Part shown: positions 26,649 to 35,395 of the stretch, in pieces
Layout: each line of letters starts with the position of its first letter
Numbering within the stretch: position 1 is the first letter of the stretch
Source: DATAVB01 sp036267955
Lineage (GTDB): Bacteria; Actinomycetota; Actinomycetes; Mycobacteriales; QHCD01
Direction of reading: 5' to 3'
DNA length: 64,000 bases
Assembly: GCA_036267955.1 (NCBI GenBank)
Contig: DATAVB010000004.1
Coordinates: 1-64,000 of the forward strand
Position numbers and translations under genes: made by a program
Notes under the pieces: generated by a model
Told to the model about the DNA's origin: nothing
Database searches by the model: none
Seen by the model: only the letters and a program-made list of their open reading frames with translations

Positions 26649-27398
26649 CTACCAGACGGTGTATCCGCCGTCGACGACCATGTCGGAGCCGGTGACGTAG
26701 CTGCTCGCGTCCGAGGCGAGGAATACGGCCAGCGGCGCGATCTCCTCCGGCTCGGCGACGCGACCCATCGGGGTGCCGTCGATCCAGTATTTGAGCCATT
26801 CCGCATTGGACATTCCACGCTTCGTCAGCTCGGTGCCGACGTATCCGGGGGAAATGGAATTCACCCGGACACCGCGATTCGCCCATTCACCGGCGAGGGA
26901 TTTGGTCAGGTGGATGACGGCGGCCTTCGAGGTGTTGTACGAGGCCTGCGGCTGCGGCCGGTTGGAGATGCTGCCGCTCATGCTGCCCATGTTGATGATG
27001 CTGCCGCTCCCCTGGCTCAGCATCTGCCGGCCGGCGGCCTGGCAGCCGTAGAAGACGCCGTCGAGGTTGACGGCCATCAGCTTCCGCCATTCCTCGGGCG
27101 TGGTGTCCTCGGCCGGCGCATTGGAGACGATGCCGGCGTTGTTGACGTGGATGTCGAGCGAACCGGAGTCGGCCACGACGTGCGCGACCGCCTGCTGCAT
27201 CGACTCCGGGTCGGTGACGTCGCACGGGACGAAACCGCAACCGAGTTCGTCGGCGGTCGCCTGACCGGTCTGTTCATCGAGGTCCCCGATGTAGACGTTG
27301 GCGCCGGATTCCTTCAGCGCGATCGTGATCGCCCGTCCGATGCCTCGCGCGCCTCCGGTGACGAAGGCGTTCTTGCCTGCCAGGCTGAATGGATTCAC
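26649..27398 (-). CDS. Short-chain dehydrogenase/reductase, polyol dehydrogenase-like
   Basis: This 249-residue classical SDR has the cofactor motif TGGARGIG, acidic YIGDLDEQ (favouring NAD+), NNAG, catalytic Ser in NMGSMSGS and YNTSK. Its C-terminus VTGSDMVVDGGYTVW is close to sorbitol, arabinitol and xylitol dehydrogenases. The actual substrate is unknown. It faces the encapsulin gene across a shared terminator and is otherwise alone. The upstream 142 bases to the DUF222-HNH stop carry no obvious motif. Confidence 0.88.
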   Translation of the reverse strand: MNPFSLAGKNAFVTGGARGIGRAITIALKESGANVYIGDLDEQTGQATADELGCGFVPCDVTDPESMQQAVAHVVADSGSLDIHVNNAGIVSNAPAEDTTPEEWRKLMAVNLDGVFYGCQAAGRQMLSQGSGSIINMGSMSGSISNRPQPQASYNTSKAAVIHLTKSLAGEWANRGVRVNSISPGYVGTELTKRGMSNAEWLKYWIDGTPMGRVAEPEEIAPLAVFLASDASSYVTGSDMVVDGGYTVW

Positions 27399-27540
27399 AG
27401 CGGTCTCCTCGCGCTCTCTGTGGCCCCGATGGCGGGTCCGGCTCGGTCATGCCTACGCGCCCAACGCCGGCCAGCGGCCGATCGGGTACCCGCCGATGAT
27501 GCCTGACCGCCCGCCCGGCTGGCCGTTCGGGCTGGCGGAA

Positions 27541-28845
27541 TCACCGTTGCAGCGGGGCGGCGTGCATGGTGTTGCGTCTCGGTCGCTGCTCGGGGTCAAG
27601 CAGTGGTGGTGGGATGACGTACGGAATTCCTTTCTGGAAGACGATCTGCCAGTCGTCGTGGTGGACGGTCCAGTGATGCCGGGGACATAACAGCACGAGA
27701 TTGTTGAGAGCGGTTGGGCCGCCGTTGGCCCAATGCCGGACGTGATGGACCTCGCACCGTGGCGCTGGTGCATCACAGCCCAGGTGCACACATCCGATGT
27801 CTCGGGCCACTACGGCTCGTCGGATGCCGAGTGGGATGGTGCGGCTGGCGCGACCGACGTCCAGTGGCTCACTGTCGCTGCCCAGGACGATCGGGATGAC
27901 CGAGGCGTCGCAGGCGATGCGGCGGGCGGTTGCGAGGCTGATTGGTGCGCCGGTGTTGAGGGTGGCGTGGCCGGTGCCGTCGCGGAGGTCGGCCAGCGAC
28001 AGCGTCACGGTCACGTGTGGTCGTTCCCCGGCGACGGTCGGCAGGTCCCCCCGGTTCAGGGCCTGTTCGCTCAACGCCACGAGCGCGTCGGCGCGGCGTC
28101 GTGCGGGTGATCGTGGATCTTTGACGCCGTCTTCGGCGGCGTGGGGTTGCATCAGGGGTGCGAGGGCGGCTTGGACGGTGGCGGAGCCTTCGGCGTCGAG
28201 ACGTCCGCGAATCAGATCCATGCCGTAGGCATCACGTCGAAACGTGAGTTCACGGCGTGCGGGCCTGTCGTCGGGCAGGTTCCCGTCCGGGTTAAGATGC
28301 AGGTGCAGCCGCTGAGCCACGGTCCGCAAATCGGAGGGATCCAGCTTCCGGGCGTGTCCAGCCAGCGTCTTCTCGGCCTCGGTGACGACGTCTCGGTCCA
28401 GGCTGTTCGGCAGGCGCCGGATCGCCCTGCCGATGATCCGGGCATGCTCACCCGAAATCTCACCCGAAGCGACACCCGCAGCGGTGGCCGGTAATCCCGG
28501 CTCCACCGTCTCACCGGACGGCAACACCCCCGGCACCAACTCTCGCACCCCATGCAACCGCCGTATCGCCTCAGCAGAAGAAACATGAAGCCGGGCTTTT
28601 AAGAATTGCCGGGTCGACAGTCCGGCCAACGCCCCCGCAACATCCCGACGATGAAAATCGCCCAACAACCGCAACTTCCCGTACTCCAACCTGCGCGTGA
28701 TCCGTTCCGCCGCAGCCAACGCGTCCGCCTCGGCTTGACCGGACAGCTGCCAGACATCCGCCGACAGCAACGACTCCGTCGCGGCCTCGATCAACGCCAA
28801 CGCAGCCGAAACCGCATCCGGAGGAGCCTCGGTCGTCGAACTCAT
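27541..28845 (-). CDS. DUF222 / HNH endonuclease protein (13E12 repeat type)
   Basis: The 434-residue protein has an N-terminal DUF222 helical domain (about 20-300, including LSTRQFLKARLHVSSAEAIRR and a Pro/Arg-rich middle). A C-terminal HNH nuclease domain follows: CVHLGCDAPAPRCEVHH, HWANGGPTALNNLVLLCPRH and HHWTVHHDDW, with the Cys and His metal ligands present. This is the actinobacterial 13E12-type family, often multicopy; its function is unsettled. The start ATGAGT lies at the end of a tandem repeat array whose short ORFs overlap it by ATGA. An internal Asp/Arg-rich region precedes the HNH domain. Confidence 0.9.
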   Translation of the reverse strand: MSSTTEAPPDAVSAALALIEAATESLLSADVWQLSGQAEADALAAAERITRRLEYGKLRLLGDFHRRDVAGALAGLSTRQFLKARLHVSSAEAIRRLHGVRELVPGVLPSGETVEPGLPATAAGVASGEISGEHARIIGRAIRRLPNSLDRDVVTEAEKTLAGHARKLDPSDLRTVAQRLHLHLNPDGNLPDDRPARRELTFRRDAYGMDLIRGRLDAEGSATVQAALAPLMQPHAAEDGVKDPRSPARRRADALVALSEQALNRGDLPTVAGERPHVTVTLSLADLRDGTGHATLNTGAPISLATARRIACDASVIPIVLGSDSEPLDVGRASRTIPLGIRRAVVARDIGCVHLGCDAPAPRCEVHHVRHWANGGPTALNNLVLLCPRHHWTVHHDDWQIVFQKGIPYVIPPPLLDPEQRPRRNTMHAAPLQR

Positions 28846-28973
28846 AACTCCACCCTAAAACCCGGGTACGACAATCCCGGGCCGTCAACGGGACCTGGCG
28901 AAAAGAAATCCCGGCCCGCCAGAACGCGGGCGCCACGGAACCGCCTCCACGTAAGGCCGGCGACTCCACTCAT
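28842..28973 (-). CDS. Short repeat-encoded ORF overlapping the DUF222-HNH start
   Basis: This 43-codon frame starts ATGAGT and ends with a TGA that overlaps the DUF222-HNH ATG by 4 bases. The product begins MSGVAGLTWRRFR and contains GPGLS, both shared with the next ORF upstream. It spans one tandem repeat unit. It may be a leader peptide for translational coupling or only an open frame within repeated promoter DNA; no homologue is recognised. Confidence 0.4.
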   Translation of the reverse strand: MSGVAGLTWRRFRGARVLAGRDFFSPGPVDGPGLSYPGFRVEL

Positions 28974-29175
28974 GACACCACCGTAAACCGACGGTCTGAC
29001 AATCCCGGGCCCGTCAACCGTTCCGCGCGAAAAGAAATCCCGGCCCGCCAGAACCGCACCCGCACCCGCACGCAGGCACTACGAAACCGCCTCCACGTAA
29101 GGCTTGCAGCGCTACTCATGCCACAACAATAAAACAGGGGCCCGACAATTCCAGCCGAGCCCGGAACGTCAACGT
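28846..29175 (-). repeat. Tandem repeat array upstream of DUF222-HNH gene
   Basis: Unit 1 (28846-28973, 128 bases), unit 2 (28974-29119, 146 bases) and a partial unit 3 (to about 29175) share several blocks. These are GACAATCCCGGG, the block GAAAAGAAATCCCGGCCCGC, CCGCCTCCACGTAAGG, and ACTCAT at each boundary (ATGAGT in gene sense). Unit 2 has an 18-base CGCACC-rich insertion. The region 29176-29410 beyond it holds nothing recognisable. Confidence 0.85.
28970..29119 (-). CDS. Second short repeat-encoded ORF in the chain
   Basis: This 49-codon frame starts ATGAGT and ends with TGA overlapping the start of the next short ORF by 4 bases. Its product begins MSSAASLTWRRFR and contains LTGPGLS, matching the neighbouring unit at both ends while the middle is read in a different frame. 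A VRVRVR run comes from an extra GC-rich insertion of about 18 bases. Function is unknown. Confidence 0.38.
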   Translation of the reverse strand: MSSAASLTWRRFRSACVRVRVRFWRAGISFRAERLTGPGLSDRRFTVVS

Positions 29176-29373
29176 CGGCGAGAATTCGCAACGCCACAAC
29201 ACCAGCGCAGGCCGTGAACGGACGCCCCCAACATGTGGGATCCCGACCCACCCGACCAGCAACCGCCCGACCGGCGAAAGTTTCCGGATCCGCACTGTCG
29301 GCGCATCGGTCGGGCCCGGCCGATGAGGACCAGTCCCGAGCCGCGCTCCGGCACAACTGCGTACCGGCGACAC
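29116..29373 (-). CDS. Possible third upstream ORF ending in the partial repeat unit
   Basis: An 85-codon frame ends at 29116 with a TGA overlapping the ATG of the 49-codon ORF. Only its last 18 residues (RLELSGPCFIVVA region) fall in the partial third repeat unit. The start is uncertain and the remainder shows no recognisable domain, so it may not be expressed. Confidence 0.2.
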   Translation of the reverse strand: MSPVRSCAGARLGTGPHRPGPTDAPTVRIRKLSPVGRLLVGWVGIPHVGGVRSRPALVLWRCEFSPTLTFRARLELSGPCFIVVA

Positions 29374-29413
29374 GATTCGACGGCAACACTCCGGACCCGT
29401 ATCCCCGACATCG

Positions 29414-29442
29414 TTGACGGGCCTGGCACCGCTGGCTACGGT
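29414..29442 (+). promoter_or_regulatory. Candidate promoter of second lacI-type gene
   Basis: TTGACG at 29414-29419 and TACGGT at 29437-29442 are separated by 17 bases. They lie about 36 bases before the GTG start, which has GGAGG 4-8 bases upstream. This is a match to vegetative sigma-factor spacing only. Confidence 0.35.
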
Positions 29443-29477
29443 TCACCACACAAACGCGCATCGGTATTGGAGGCTCA

Positions 29478-30542
29478 GTGGCGGGCGCATCCGACAGCAG
29501 AGCCGACCGGGACCGGGCCAGGCGTCCCAGGTTGTCGGACGTCGCCGCACTCGCCGGAGTCTCCTCCTCGACCGCATCCCGGGCGCTGACCGACAACGGC
29601 TACGCCGCGCCCGATGTCAGAAAGCGCGTTGCCGCGGCGGCCGACAAGCTCGGCTACGTGCCCGACGCGAACGCCCGCGGCCTCAAGGCCCAGGCCACCC
29701 GCACGGTCGGGCTTCTCGTCTCGGACCTGCGCAATTCCTTCTACGCCGAGGTCGCGGCCGGCGCGGCCAGCGTGCTGCGCGAGCAGGACTACACAATCGT
29801 TCTCGTGGACGACGCCGCGAGCGACCGCGAGGAGATGGCTGCGGCTCGCACGTTTCTCGCCACCCGGGTGGCCGGCGTGCTGCTGACGCCGCTTTCGGCC
29901 ACCGTGACGGAATTCGTCAGCCGGCATGGGCTACCAGTGGTCGAGATCGATCGGCAGTTCTCCCGGGGGCGCTGCGACGCCGTTCTCATCAACAATGTGA
30001 AGGCCGCAAACGAGCTGACCAGTCACCTGCTCTCCCTGGGACACCGCCGCATCGCGTTGGTAATCGACGAGACCGACTGGACCACCGGCAAGGGTCGGCT
30101 GCGCGGCTACGTCCGCGCCCTCGAGCAGGCCGGATTGAAGCTGGACGAGAGCCTCGTCCTGCGGTGTGGCCTGGATCTGAACGAGGTCTCCGACCAGACC
30201 CGCACGCTGTTGACCGCGCGCCGCCGGCCCACCGCGGTATTCACCGCCAACAATCTGTTGGCCGAGCTCGTCTGGCGGCAGGCGCATGAGCTCGGGCTGT
30301 CCATTCCCGGCGATCTGTCCTTTGTCGCATTCGACGACTCGCCCTGGATGAGCATGGTGTCCCCCGGCATCACGACGATCCGGCAGCCGGCGTTCGAGCT
30401 CGGCAGCCGGGCCGCGGAGTTGCTGCTTTCCCGTATTGCCGAGCCGGCCAAAGCCCGTACCGTCTCGCTCGGCTCGGAATTGGTCGAGCGCGGTTCGGTG
30501 GCCCGACCCGGGCGTCGGCGGACCGCGGCCAAGACCGTTTGA
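29478..30542 (+). CDS. LacI-family transcriptional regulator next to alpha-mannosidase
   Basis: This 354-residue regulator has the LacI DNA-binding motif (LSDVAALAGVSSSTASRALT), hinge YVPDANARGLKAQ and an effector domain beginning RTVGLLVSDLRNSFYAEV. The C-terminus has the family's FDDSPWMSMVSPGITTIRQP. It reads toward the GH38 gene 78 bases downstream, so mannoside catabolism is its probable target. GTG 29478 is preferred because of the GGAGG before it. A dyad with central CG lies in the gap before the mannosidase. Confidence 0.9.
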   Translation: MAGASDSRADRDRARRPRLSDVAALAGVSSSTASRALTDNGYAAPDVRKRVAAAADKLGYVPDANARGLKAQATRTVGLLVSDLRNSFYAEVAAGAASVLREQDYTIVLVDDAASDREEMAAARTFLATRVAGVLLTPLSATVTEFVSRHGLPVVEIDRQFSRGRCDAVLINNVKAANELTSHLLSLGHRRIALVIDETDWTTGKGRLRGYVRALEQAGLKLDESLVLRCGLDLNEVSDQTRTLLTARRRPTAVFTANNLLAELVWRQAHELGLSIPGDLSFVAFDDSPWMSMVSPGITTIRQPAFELGSRAAELLLSRIAEPAKARTVSLGSELVERGSVARPGRRRTAAKTV

Positions 30543-30571
30543 CGCCTGAATCGTCGCGCTCTACCGTCGAC

Positions 30572-30585
30572 TGGTAACGATGCCA
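30572..30585. promoter_or_regulatory. Operator-like dyad before alpha-mannosidase gene
   Basis: TGGTAACGATGCCA matches its reverse complement at 10 of 14 positions with a central CG, the layout of LacI-family operators. It lies 36 bases before the mannosidase start and just downstream of the lacI-type gene. Binding is inferred. Confidence 0.4.
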
Positions 30586-30620
30586 CACCTTCCCTTTGAA
30601 ACTCCGGGTGGTCCACACCG

Positions 30621-33092
30621 ATGACTTCTGATCACGACGACGTCGCGTCGACGCAACCCGCACCGCGGGTGCTGCACATGATCGGCAACGCCCACATCGA
30701 CCCGGTCTGGCTGTGGCAGTGGCCGGAGGGCTACCAGGAGGCCCGCGCGACCTTGTGGTCTGCGGTACAGCGGATGGACGAATACGACGACTTCGTCTTC
30801 ACCTGCGACCAGGTGGTGCTGCTGTCCTGGATCGAGGAGAGCGATCCGGAGCTGTTCGAGCTGATCCGCCGCCGGGTCGCCGACGGCCGATTCATTCTCG
30901 CCGGCGGTTGGTGGGTCGAGCCCGACTGCAACATCCCATGTGGTGAGTCATTTGCCCGGCAGGGTCTGCTCGGGCAGCGCTATCTGCAGGAGAAATTCGG
31001 CAAGCTGGCGGCGGTAGGTATGAATGTCGACCCGTTCGGCCACCATGCGATGCTGCCGCAGATCCTGCGCAAACACCGGCTCACCGGATACTGCTTCCTG
31101 CGCCCCGGCCCACACGAAATGCAGCTGCCGGGATCGCCGTTCGCATGGGAATCCCCGGACGGGTCGCGAGTCACGGCCTACCGGATCCCACACGAATACT
31201 GCGCTCCCGGTGCCGATCTCGCCTATCACACGGCGAAAGCGGTGGGACAGTTCTCCCCCGGCACCACCGACGCGATGGTTTTCTATGGGGTGGGAAACCA
31301 CGGTGGCGGCCCGACCAGGGCCAATCTGGACAACATCCACAAGCTGAACGACATGGGTACGTTCGGTCGCCTTGTGCTGGCCGATCCAGGACGGTTCTTC
31401 GATTCCCTGGACGCCGCGGAGTTGCCGGTGTGGGCCGGCGAGCTGCAGCACCACGCGGCCGGCTGTTATTCGGCGCATTCCGCGATCAAGCGGTGGAACC
31501 GGCGGGCGGAGAATGCGCTGCTGTTCGCCGAGAAGTGGGCGGTGGTGGCCGCGCGGGTGGCCGATGTCGCCTATCCCGCCGCGGAATTGACGCACGCCTG
31601 GAAACAGGTGCTGTTCAACCAGTTCCACGACCTGCTCCCGGGCACCTCGATCGAGCCCGCCTACGACGACGCCCGTGACCAGCTCGGCGAGGCGACCTCG
31701 ATCGCCCGCCGGGTCGGCAATCGGGCGCTGCAGAACGTCGCCCGGAAGATCGTGGTCCCGTTCGCTGCCGAAACCCAACCGGTGCTGGTCTTCAACGCCC
31801 ATCCGTGGCCGGTGCGCGCCGACGTCGAGGTGGAGCTCAGCCTGCCCACCGACCGGTCGGTGGTGCGCGACAGCGACGGTCGGGAGGTGCCGACCCAGCC
31901 GACCCAACCGCGGGCCACAATGAGCGACCGGCGCCGGCAGCGCCTGGTCTTCCCGGCCGACATCCCGCCGCTGGGTTACCGGCTCTACTCGATCGGCGCC
32001 GACACCGGCGGCAACGTCGCTCCGGTGCGCGCAACGGATACCACGTTGGAGAACGACCACCTCCAGATCGAGGTCGACCCGGCCACCGGCTGGCTGACCC
32101 GGCTGGTCCACAAGCAGCAGGGCGTTGATCTGGTCGCGGGCGCCGCCCGGCCGCACTGCCTGGCGGCGGAGGACCAGACCGACACCTGGGGGCACTTCGT
32201 GGTGTCCTACTCCGGCGGCGGCGAGCCGTTCCGCTGCTCGTCCGTGCGGCTCGTCGAGCAGGGACCCGTCCGCGCGGTGCTCCGGATCGAGAGCCGGTAC
32301 GGCTCCTCGTCACTGGTCGAGGAACTCATTCTCGGCCGCGACGCGGAGCACCTGGAGATCCGGCTCACCCTGGACTGGCACGAACAGCTCACCCTGGCGA
32401 AGTTGCGTTTCCCGACCGCGCTCACCGAGCCGGTGGCCACCTTCGAGATCCCGTACGGCGACATTGTGCGGCCGACCGACGGCGCCGAGCAGCCGGGACA
32501 GAGCTGGGTCGATGTGACCGGCACCCTGCCGGACGGCAGCCGGGCCGGCCTGACGGTGCTCAACAACGCCAAGTCGGCCTACGACGTGCGCGATGGCGAC
32601 ATCGGGATCACCATCGCCCGCAGCCCGGTGTATGCCTGGCACGATCCACGCAAGCTCGACGCCGACGGGATTTACAGCTATCAGGACCAGGGCCGCCAGT
32701 CGTTCAGCTGCCTGCTCGTTCCGCACGCCGGCGACCGGAGCGCGGCCGATGTTGTTCGCCGGGCGGCGGAGCTCAATCAGCCGCCGCAGGTGATGTTCGA
32801 GTCGTTCCACCCGGGACAACTGGGGCCGATCGGCTCCTTCGCCGCCGGCACCGATCCGTCGGTCGTCGTAACTGCGATCAAGGGCGGCGAGGACGACAGC
32901 GCGGCGATGGTCGTCCGGGCCTACGAGTCGGCCGGGCAGCCCTGCCGCGCCACGATCGACCTGCCGCTGGCCGGACGCACGATCGAGGCCGACTTCTCGC
33001 CGCACGAGATCAAGACCTTCCTGGTGCCGGCCGATCCGGCCGCCGCCGTCCAGGAGACCGATCTGCTGGAGTGGCCGCAGACCGCGGACTGA
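30621..33092 (+). CDS. Glycoside hydrolase family 38 alpha-mannosidase
   Basis: The 823-residue protein has the GH38 catalytic domain first (about 15-300). HMIGNAHIDPVWLWQW has zinc ligands His25 and Asp27, and GMNVDPFGHHAMLPQIL has the nucleophile Asp137. VGNHGGGPT follows. Next come the helical middle domain (HAWKQVLFNQFHDLLPGT, with a zinc-site His) and C-terminal beta domains. It has no signal peptide, so it probably hydrolyses imported alpha-mannosides or mannose-containing glycans in the cytoplasm. It follows a LacI regulator and precedes an SDR. Confidence 0.94.
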   Translation: MTSDHDDVASTQPAPRVLHMIGNAHIDPVWLWQWPEGYQEARATLWSAVQRMDEYDDFVFTCDQVVLLSWIEESDPELFELIRRRVADGRFILAGGWWVEPDCNIPCGESFARQGLLGQRYLQEKFGKLAAVGMNVDPFGHHAMLPQILRKHRLTGYCFLRPGPHEMQLPGSPFAWESPDGSRVTAYRIPHEYCAPGADLAYHTAKAVGQFSPGTTDAMVFYGVGNHGGGPTRANLDNIHKLNDMGTFGRLVLADPGRFFDSLDAAELPVWAGELQHHAAGCYSAHSAIKRWNRRAENALLFAEKWAVVAARVADVAYPAAELTHAWKQVLFNQFHDLLPGTSIEPAYDDARDQLGEATSIARRVGNRALQNVARKIVVPFAAETQPVLVFNAHPWPVRADVEVELSLPTDRSVVRDSDGREVPTQPTQPRATMSDRRRQRLVFPADIPPLGYRLYSIGADTGGNVAPVRATDTTLENDHLQIEVDPATGWLTRLVHKQQGVDLVAGAARPHCLAAEDQTDTWGHFVVSYSGGGEPFRCSSVRLVEQGPVRAVLRIESRYGSSSLVEELILGRDAEHLEIRLTLDWHEQLTLAKLRFPTALTEPVATFEIPYGDIVRPTDGAEQPGQSWVDVTGTLPDGSRAGLTVLNNAKSAYDVRDGDIGITIARSPVYAWHDPRKLDADGIYSYQDQGRQSFSCLLVPHAGDRSAADVVRRAAELNQPPQVMFESFHPGQLGPIGSFAAGTDPSVVVTAIKGGEDDSAAMVVRAYESAGQPCRATIDLPLAGRTIEADFSPHEIKTFLVPADPAAAVQETDLLEWPQTAD

Positions 33093-33120
33093 GAACGGCC
33101 TGCGCCCACCGCCGGTCCCT

Positions 33121-33134
33121 GTGATCATGATCGG
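33121..33134. repeat. Half-copy of the GATCATGATCGG repeat
   Basis: GTGATCATGATCGG lies 28 bases after the mannosidase stop. Its last 13 bases equal one arm of the 57-bp repeats at 6837 and 42312. The opposite arm is missing, so this may be a decayed copy or chance. Confidence 0.35.
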
Positions 33135-33161
33135 AGACAACGCGACCAACGGAGGATCAGC

Positions 33162-33947
33162 ATGCGGTTCCAGGATCGAACGGTGATCGTGACCGGCGGC
33201 GCGTCGGGCATCGGGGCCGTGATGGCGGCCCGGTTCGCCGCGGAGGGGGCGGCCGTCGTCATCGCCGAGATCAACGGGGACGCCGGGGTGGCGACCGCGG
33301 ACCAGATTCCCGGAGCTCGCGCGGTCGAGGTCGACGTTTCGGCGCCGGCAGAGGTGCGGGCGCTCATTCGCGAGGTGCAGTCCGAGCACGGCGCGGTCGA
33401 CGTGTTGGTCAACAATGCCGCGAAGTGCACGGACATCGCCTTCGATGAACTGACCGAGGCGGAATGGAACGCCGACGTCGACGTGACGTTGAAGGCGGCC
33501 TTTCTCACCTCCCAGGCGGTGCTCCCCGGAATGGTTGCCCGAGGTAAAGGGGCTATTGTCAATATCAGTTCGGTCAACGGCGTGGCCTATTACGGAAATG
33601 AGGCCTACAGCGCGGCGAAAGCCGGATTGTTGAGCCTCACCCGCAGCCTCGCCGTCAAATACGGACCGAACGGCATCCGATGCAACGCCGTGGTGCCAGG
33701 CACGATCCGTACGCCCATCTGGCAGAAGCGGATCGCGGTCGATCCCGATGTGCTCGACCGGGCCGTCCGCTGGTATCCGCTGGGCCGGCTCGGCACCGCC
33801 GAGGACGTCTCCGCCGCCGCGCTGTTTCTCGCTTCCGACGAGGCGGCCTGGATCACCGGCGTCGCACTGCCGGTCGATGGTGGGCTGCTGGCCGGAAATT
33901 TCGCGATGACAACCGATATCGTCGTCGGTCAGGATCCGTCGATGTAG
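33162..33947 (+). CDS. Short-chain dehydrogenase/reductase
   Basis: This 261-residue classical SDR has TGGASGIG, VVIAEINGDAG, DVLVNNAA, catalytic Ser in VNISSVNG and YSAAK. The C-terminal WITGVALPVDGGLLAG is typical. A GGAGG ribosome site lies 6 bases before the ATG. It may be co-transcribed with the mannosidase 69 bases upstream and act on a sugar or polyol. Its 3' end overlaps the convergent TfoX-like gene by 19 bases. Confidence 0.88.
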   Translation: MRFQDRTVIVTGGASGIGAVMAARFAAEGAAVVIAEINGDAGVATADQIPGARAVEVDVSAPAEVRALIREVQSEHGAVDVLVNNAAKCTDIAFDELTEAEWNADVDVTLKAAFLTSQAVLPGMVARGKGAIVNISSVNGVAYYGNEAYSAAKAGLLSLTRSLAVKYGPNGIRCNAVVPGTIRTPIWQKRIAVDPDVLDRAVRWYPLGRLGTAEDVSAAALFLASDEAAWITGVALPVDGGLLAGNFAMTTDIVVGQDPSM

Positions 33948-34246
33948 CTGAACGCCTCCCGGATCAGGCCCTGCCATTGCTTCTTGTCGGGCATTTCCAG
34001 CACAATCCACTCCTTCATCGAGCGGCCCGTGCTGGGCTCGAATGCCAATGCGGCACCACTGCCGACCAGAGCGTTGGCCCGTGCCTTGGGCAGTTTCACC
34101 ACCAACTTGTCCCGGACCAGCATTGCGAAGATCTTGCGATTCACCGACAACACGTGCCGGCTGCTCATCATCCGCCCGAGGCTGACTCCGGGACGGCGCA
34201 CGTAGTCCTCGGCGAGCTTGTCGAACAGGTCAGCGTTGCTGCTCAC
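33929..34246 (-). CDS. TfoX N-terminal-domain-like protein
   Basis: This 105-residue protein resembles the single-domain TfoX_N/YjbR-like family of small alpha/beta proteins: FDKLAEDYVRRPGVSLGRMM, FAMLVRDKLVVKLPKARANAL and the ending GLIREAFSYIDGS. In actinobacteria these stand alone and their role is unknown; competence regulation should not be assumed. The GTG at 34246 gives the typical length. The gene lies 13 bases after the flavin monooxygenase stop and overlaps the convergent SDR. Confidence 0.78.
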   Translation of the reverse strand: MSSNADLFDKLAEDYVRRPGVSLGRMMSSRHVLSVNRKIFAMLVRDKLVVKLPKARANALVGSGAALAFEPSTGRSMKEWIVLEMPDKKQWQGLIREAFSYIDGS

Positions 34247-34259
34247 GACACCACCCCGG

Positions 34260-35354
34260 CTATGCCGATATCCCCTGGGCCGACATTGCCGGGGCGAGCA
34301 GCTCGCGGATCTCGCGAACGGCGGCGCGCCCGGCCCGGTTCGCACCGATCGTGCTGGCCGATGGTCCGTATCCAACCAGATGCAGCCGCGGTTCGGCGAC
34401 CACCCTGGTGCCGTCCATCCTGATCCCTCCGCCCGGTCCACGCAGGTGCAACGGGGCAAGATGGTCCAATGCCGGCCGGAAACCGGTGCACCAGAGGATC
34501 ACATCGGCCCGCCAGGTCCGACCGTCCGGCCATTCCACACCGTCGCGGGTGATGCGGCTGAATATCGGCCGGCGGTCGAGTACGCCGCGCTCCGCGGCGG
34601 CGCGCAGTTCGGGTGTCCACCGCAGACCGGTCGCGCTGATGACGCTGCCGGGTGGGAGCCCGGCGCGGACCCGCCGGTCGACGACAGCGACAGCCGCCCG
34701 ACCCTCGGCCGAAGTGAACGCCTCGTTGCGGAACACCGGTGGCCGCCGGGTCACCCAGCTCGTCTCGGCCACCTCGGCGATCTCGGTCAGCAACTGCAGC
34801 GCCGAGGTGCCGCCACCAACCACCACCACCCGTTTGCCGGCGAATTCCGCCGGACCGCGGTAATCGGCCGTGTGCAACTGCCGGCCGGCGAAATCCCGCT
34901 GGCCGGGGTAATGCGGCCAGAACGGGCGGGTCCAGGTGCCGGTCGCGTTGATCACCGCCCGCGCCGCCCAGGAGCCGGCGCTGCTCTGTACCACCAACCG
35001 GTCGCCGGCGCTGCGCACGGCATCGACGTGCACCGGTCGGTGGACCGCCAAGCCGAATTCCCGTTCGTACGCGGCGAAGTATTCGGCGATGGCCGATGAC
35101 GCGGTCCGGTCGCCGCCGGCCTCGTCGAACGGCATCCCGGGCAGTTGATAGATGCCGTGCACGGTCCCGAGTCGCAGCGTCGGCCACCGGTACTGCCAGG
35201 CGCCGCCCGTCCCATCCGCGGCGTCGAGGACGACGTACCCCTCGCCCGGACGAAAACCGGCCCGACGCAGGAAGTAGGCAGCGGACAGACCCGCCTGCCC
35301 GGCCCCGACCACCGCCACCTCAACGGCAGCACCATCAACCTCAGCTTCGGTCAC
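34260..35354 (-). CDS. FAD/NAD(P)-dependent flavoprotein monooxygenase-like
   Basis: The 364-residue protein has an FAD-binding GAGQAGLSAAYFLRRAG at the N-terminus and WQYRWPTLRLGTVHGIYQLPG. A second Rossmann motif VVVVGGGTSALQLL for NADPH follows, with VILWCTGFRPAL near the C-terminus. This is the flavin-containing monooxygenase/Baeyer-Villiger-like group, often annotated as potassium-transport flavoproteins. It probably oxygenates or reduces a small organic molecule; the substrate is unknown. It starts with GTG, and the C-terminus VHLVGYGPSAS-type segment is complete. Confidence 0.87.
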   Translation of the reverse strand: MTEAEVDGAAVEVAVVGAGQAGLSAAYFLRRAGFRPGEGYVVLDAADGTGGAWQYRWPTLRLGTVHGIYQLPGMPFDEAGGDRTASSAIAEYFAAYEREFGLAVHRPVHVDAVRSAGDRLVVQSSAGSWAARAVINATGTWTRPFWPHYPGQRDFAGRQLHTADYRGPAEFAGKRVVVVGGGTSALQLLTEIAEVAETSWVTRRPPVFRNEAFTSAEGRAAVAVVDRRVRAGLPPGSVISATGLRWTPELRAAAERGVLDRRPIFSRITRDGVEWPDGRTWRADVILWCTGFRPALDHLAPLHLRGPGGGIRMDGTRVVAEPRLHLVGYGPSASTIGANRAGRAAVREIRELLAPAMSAQGISA

Positions 35355-35395
35355 GTCGGCTGGAACGGCGACCGGGCCGACATTCTTCCGGCCCG

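Noticed and set aside
28846..29175. CRISPR-like array
   Set aside because: Units are 128-146 bases, only two full copies, with no short identical repeats separated by unique spacers.
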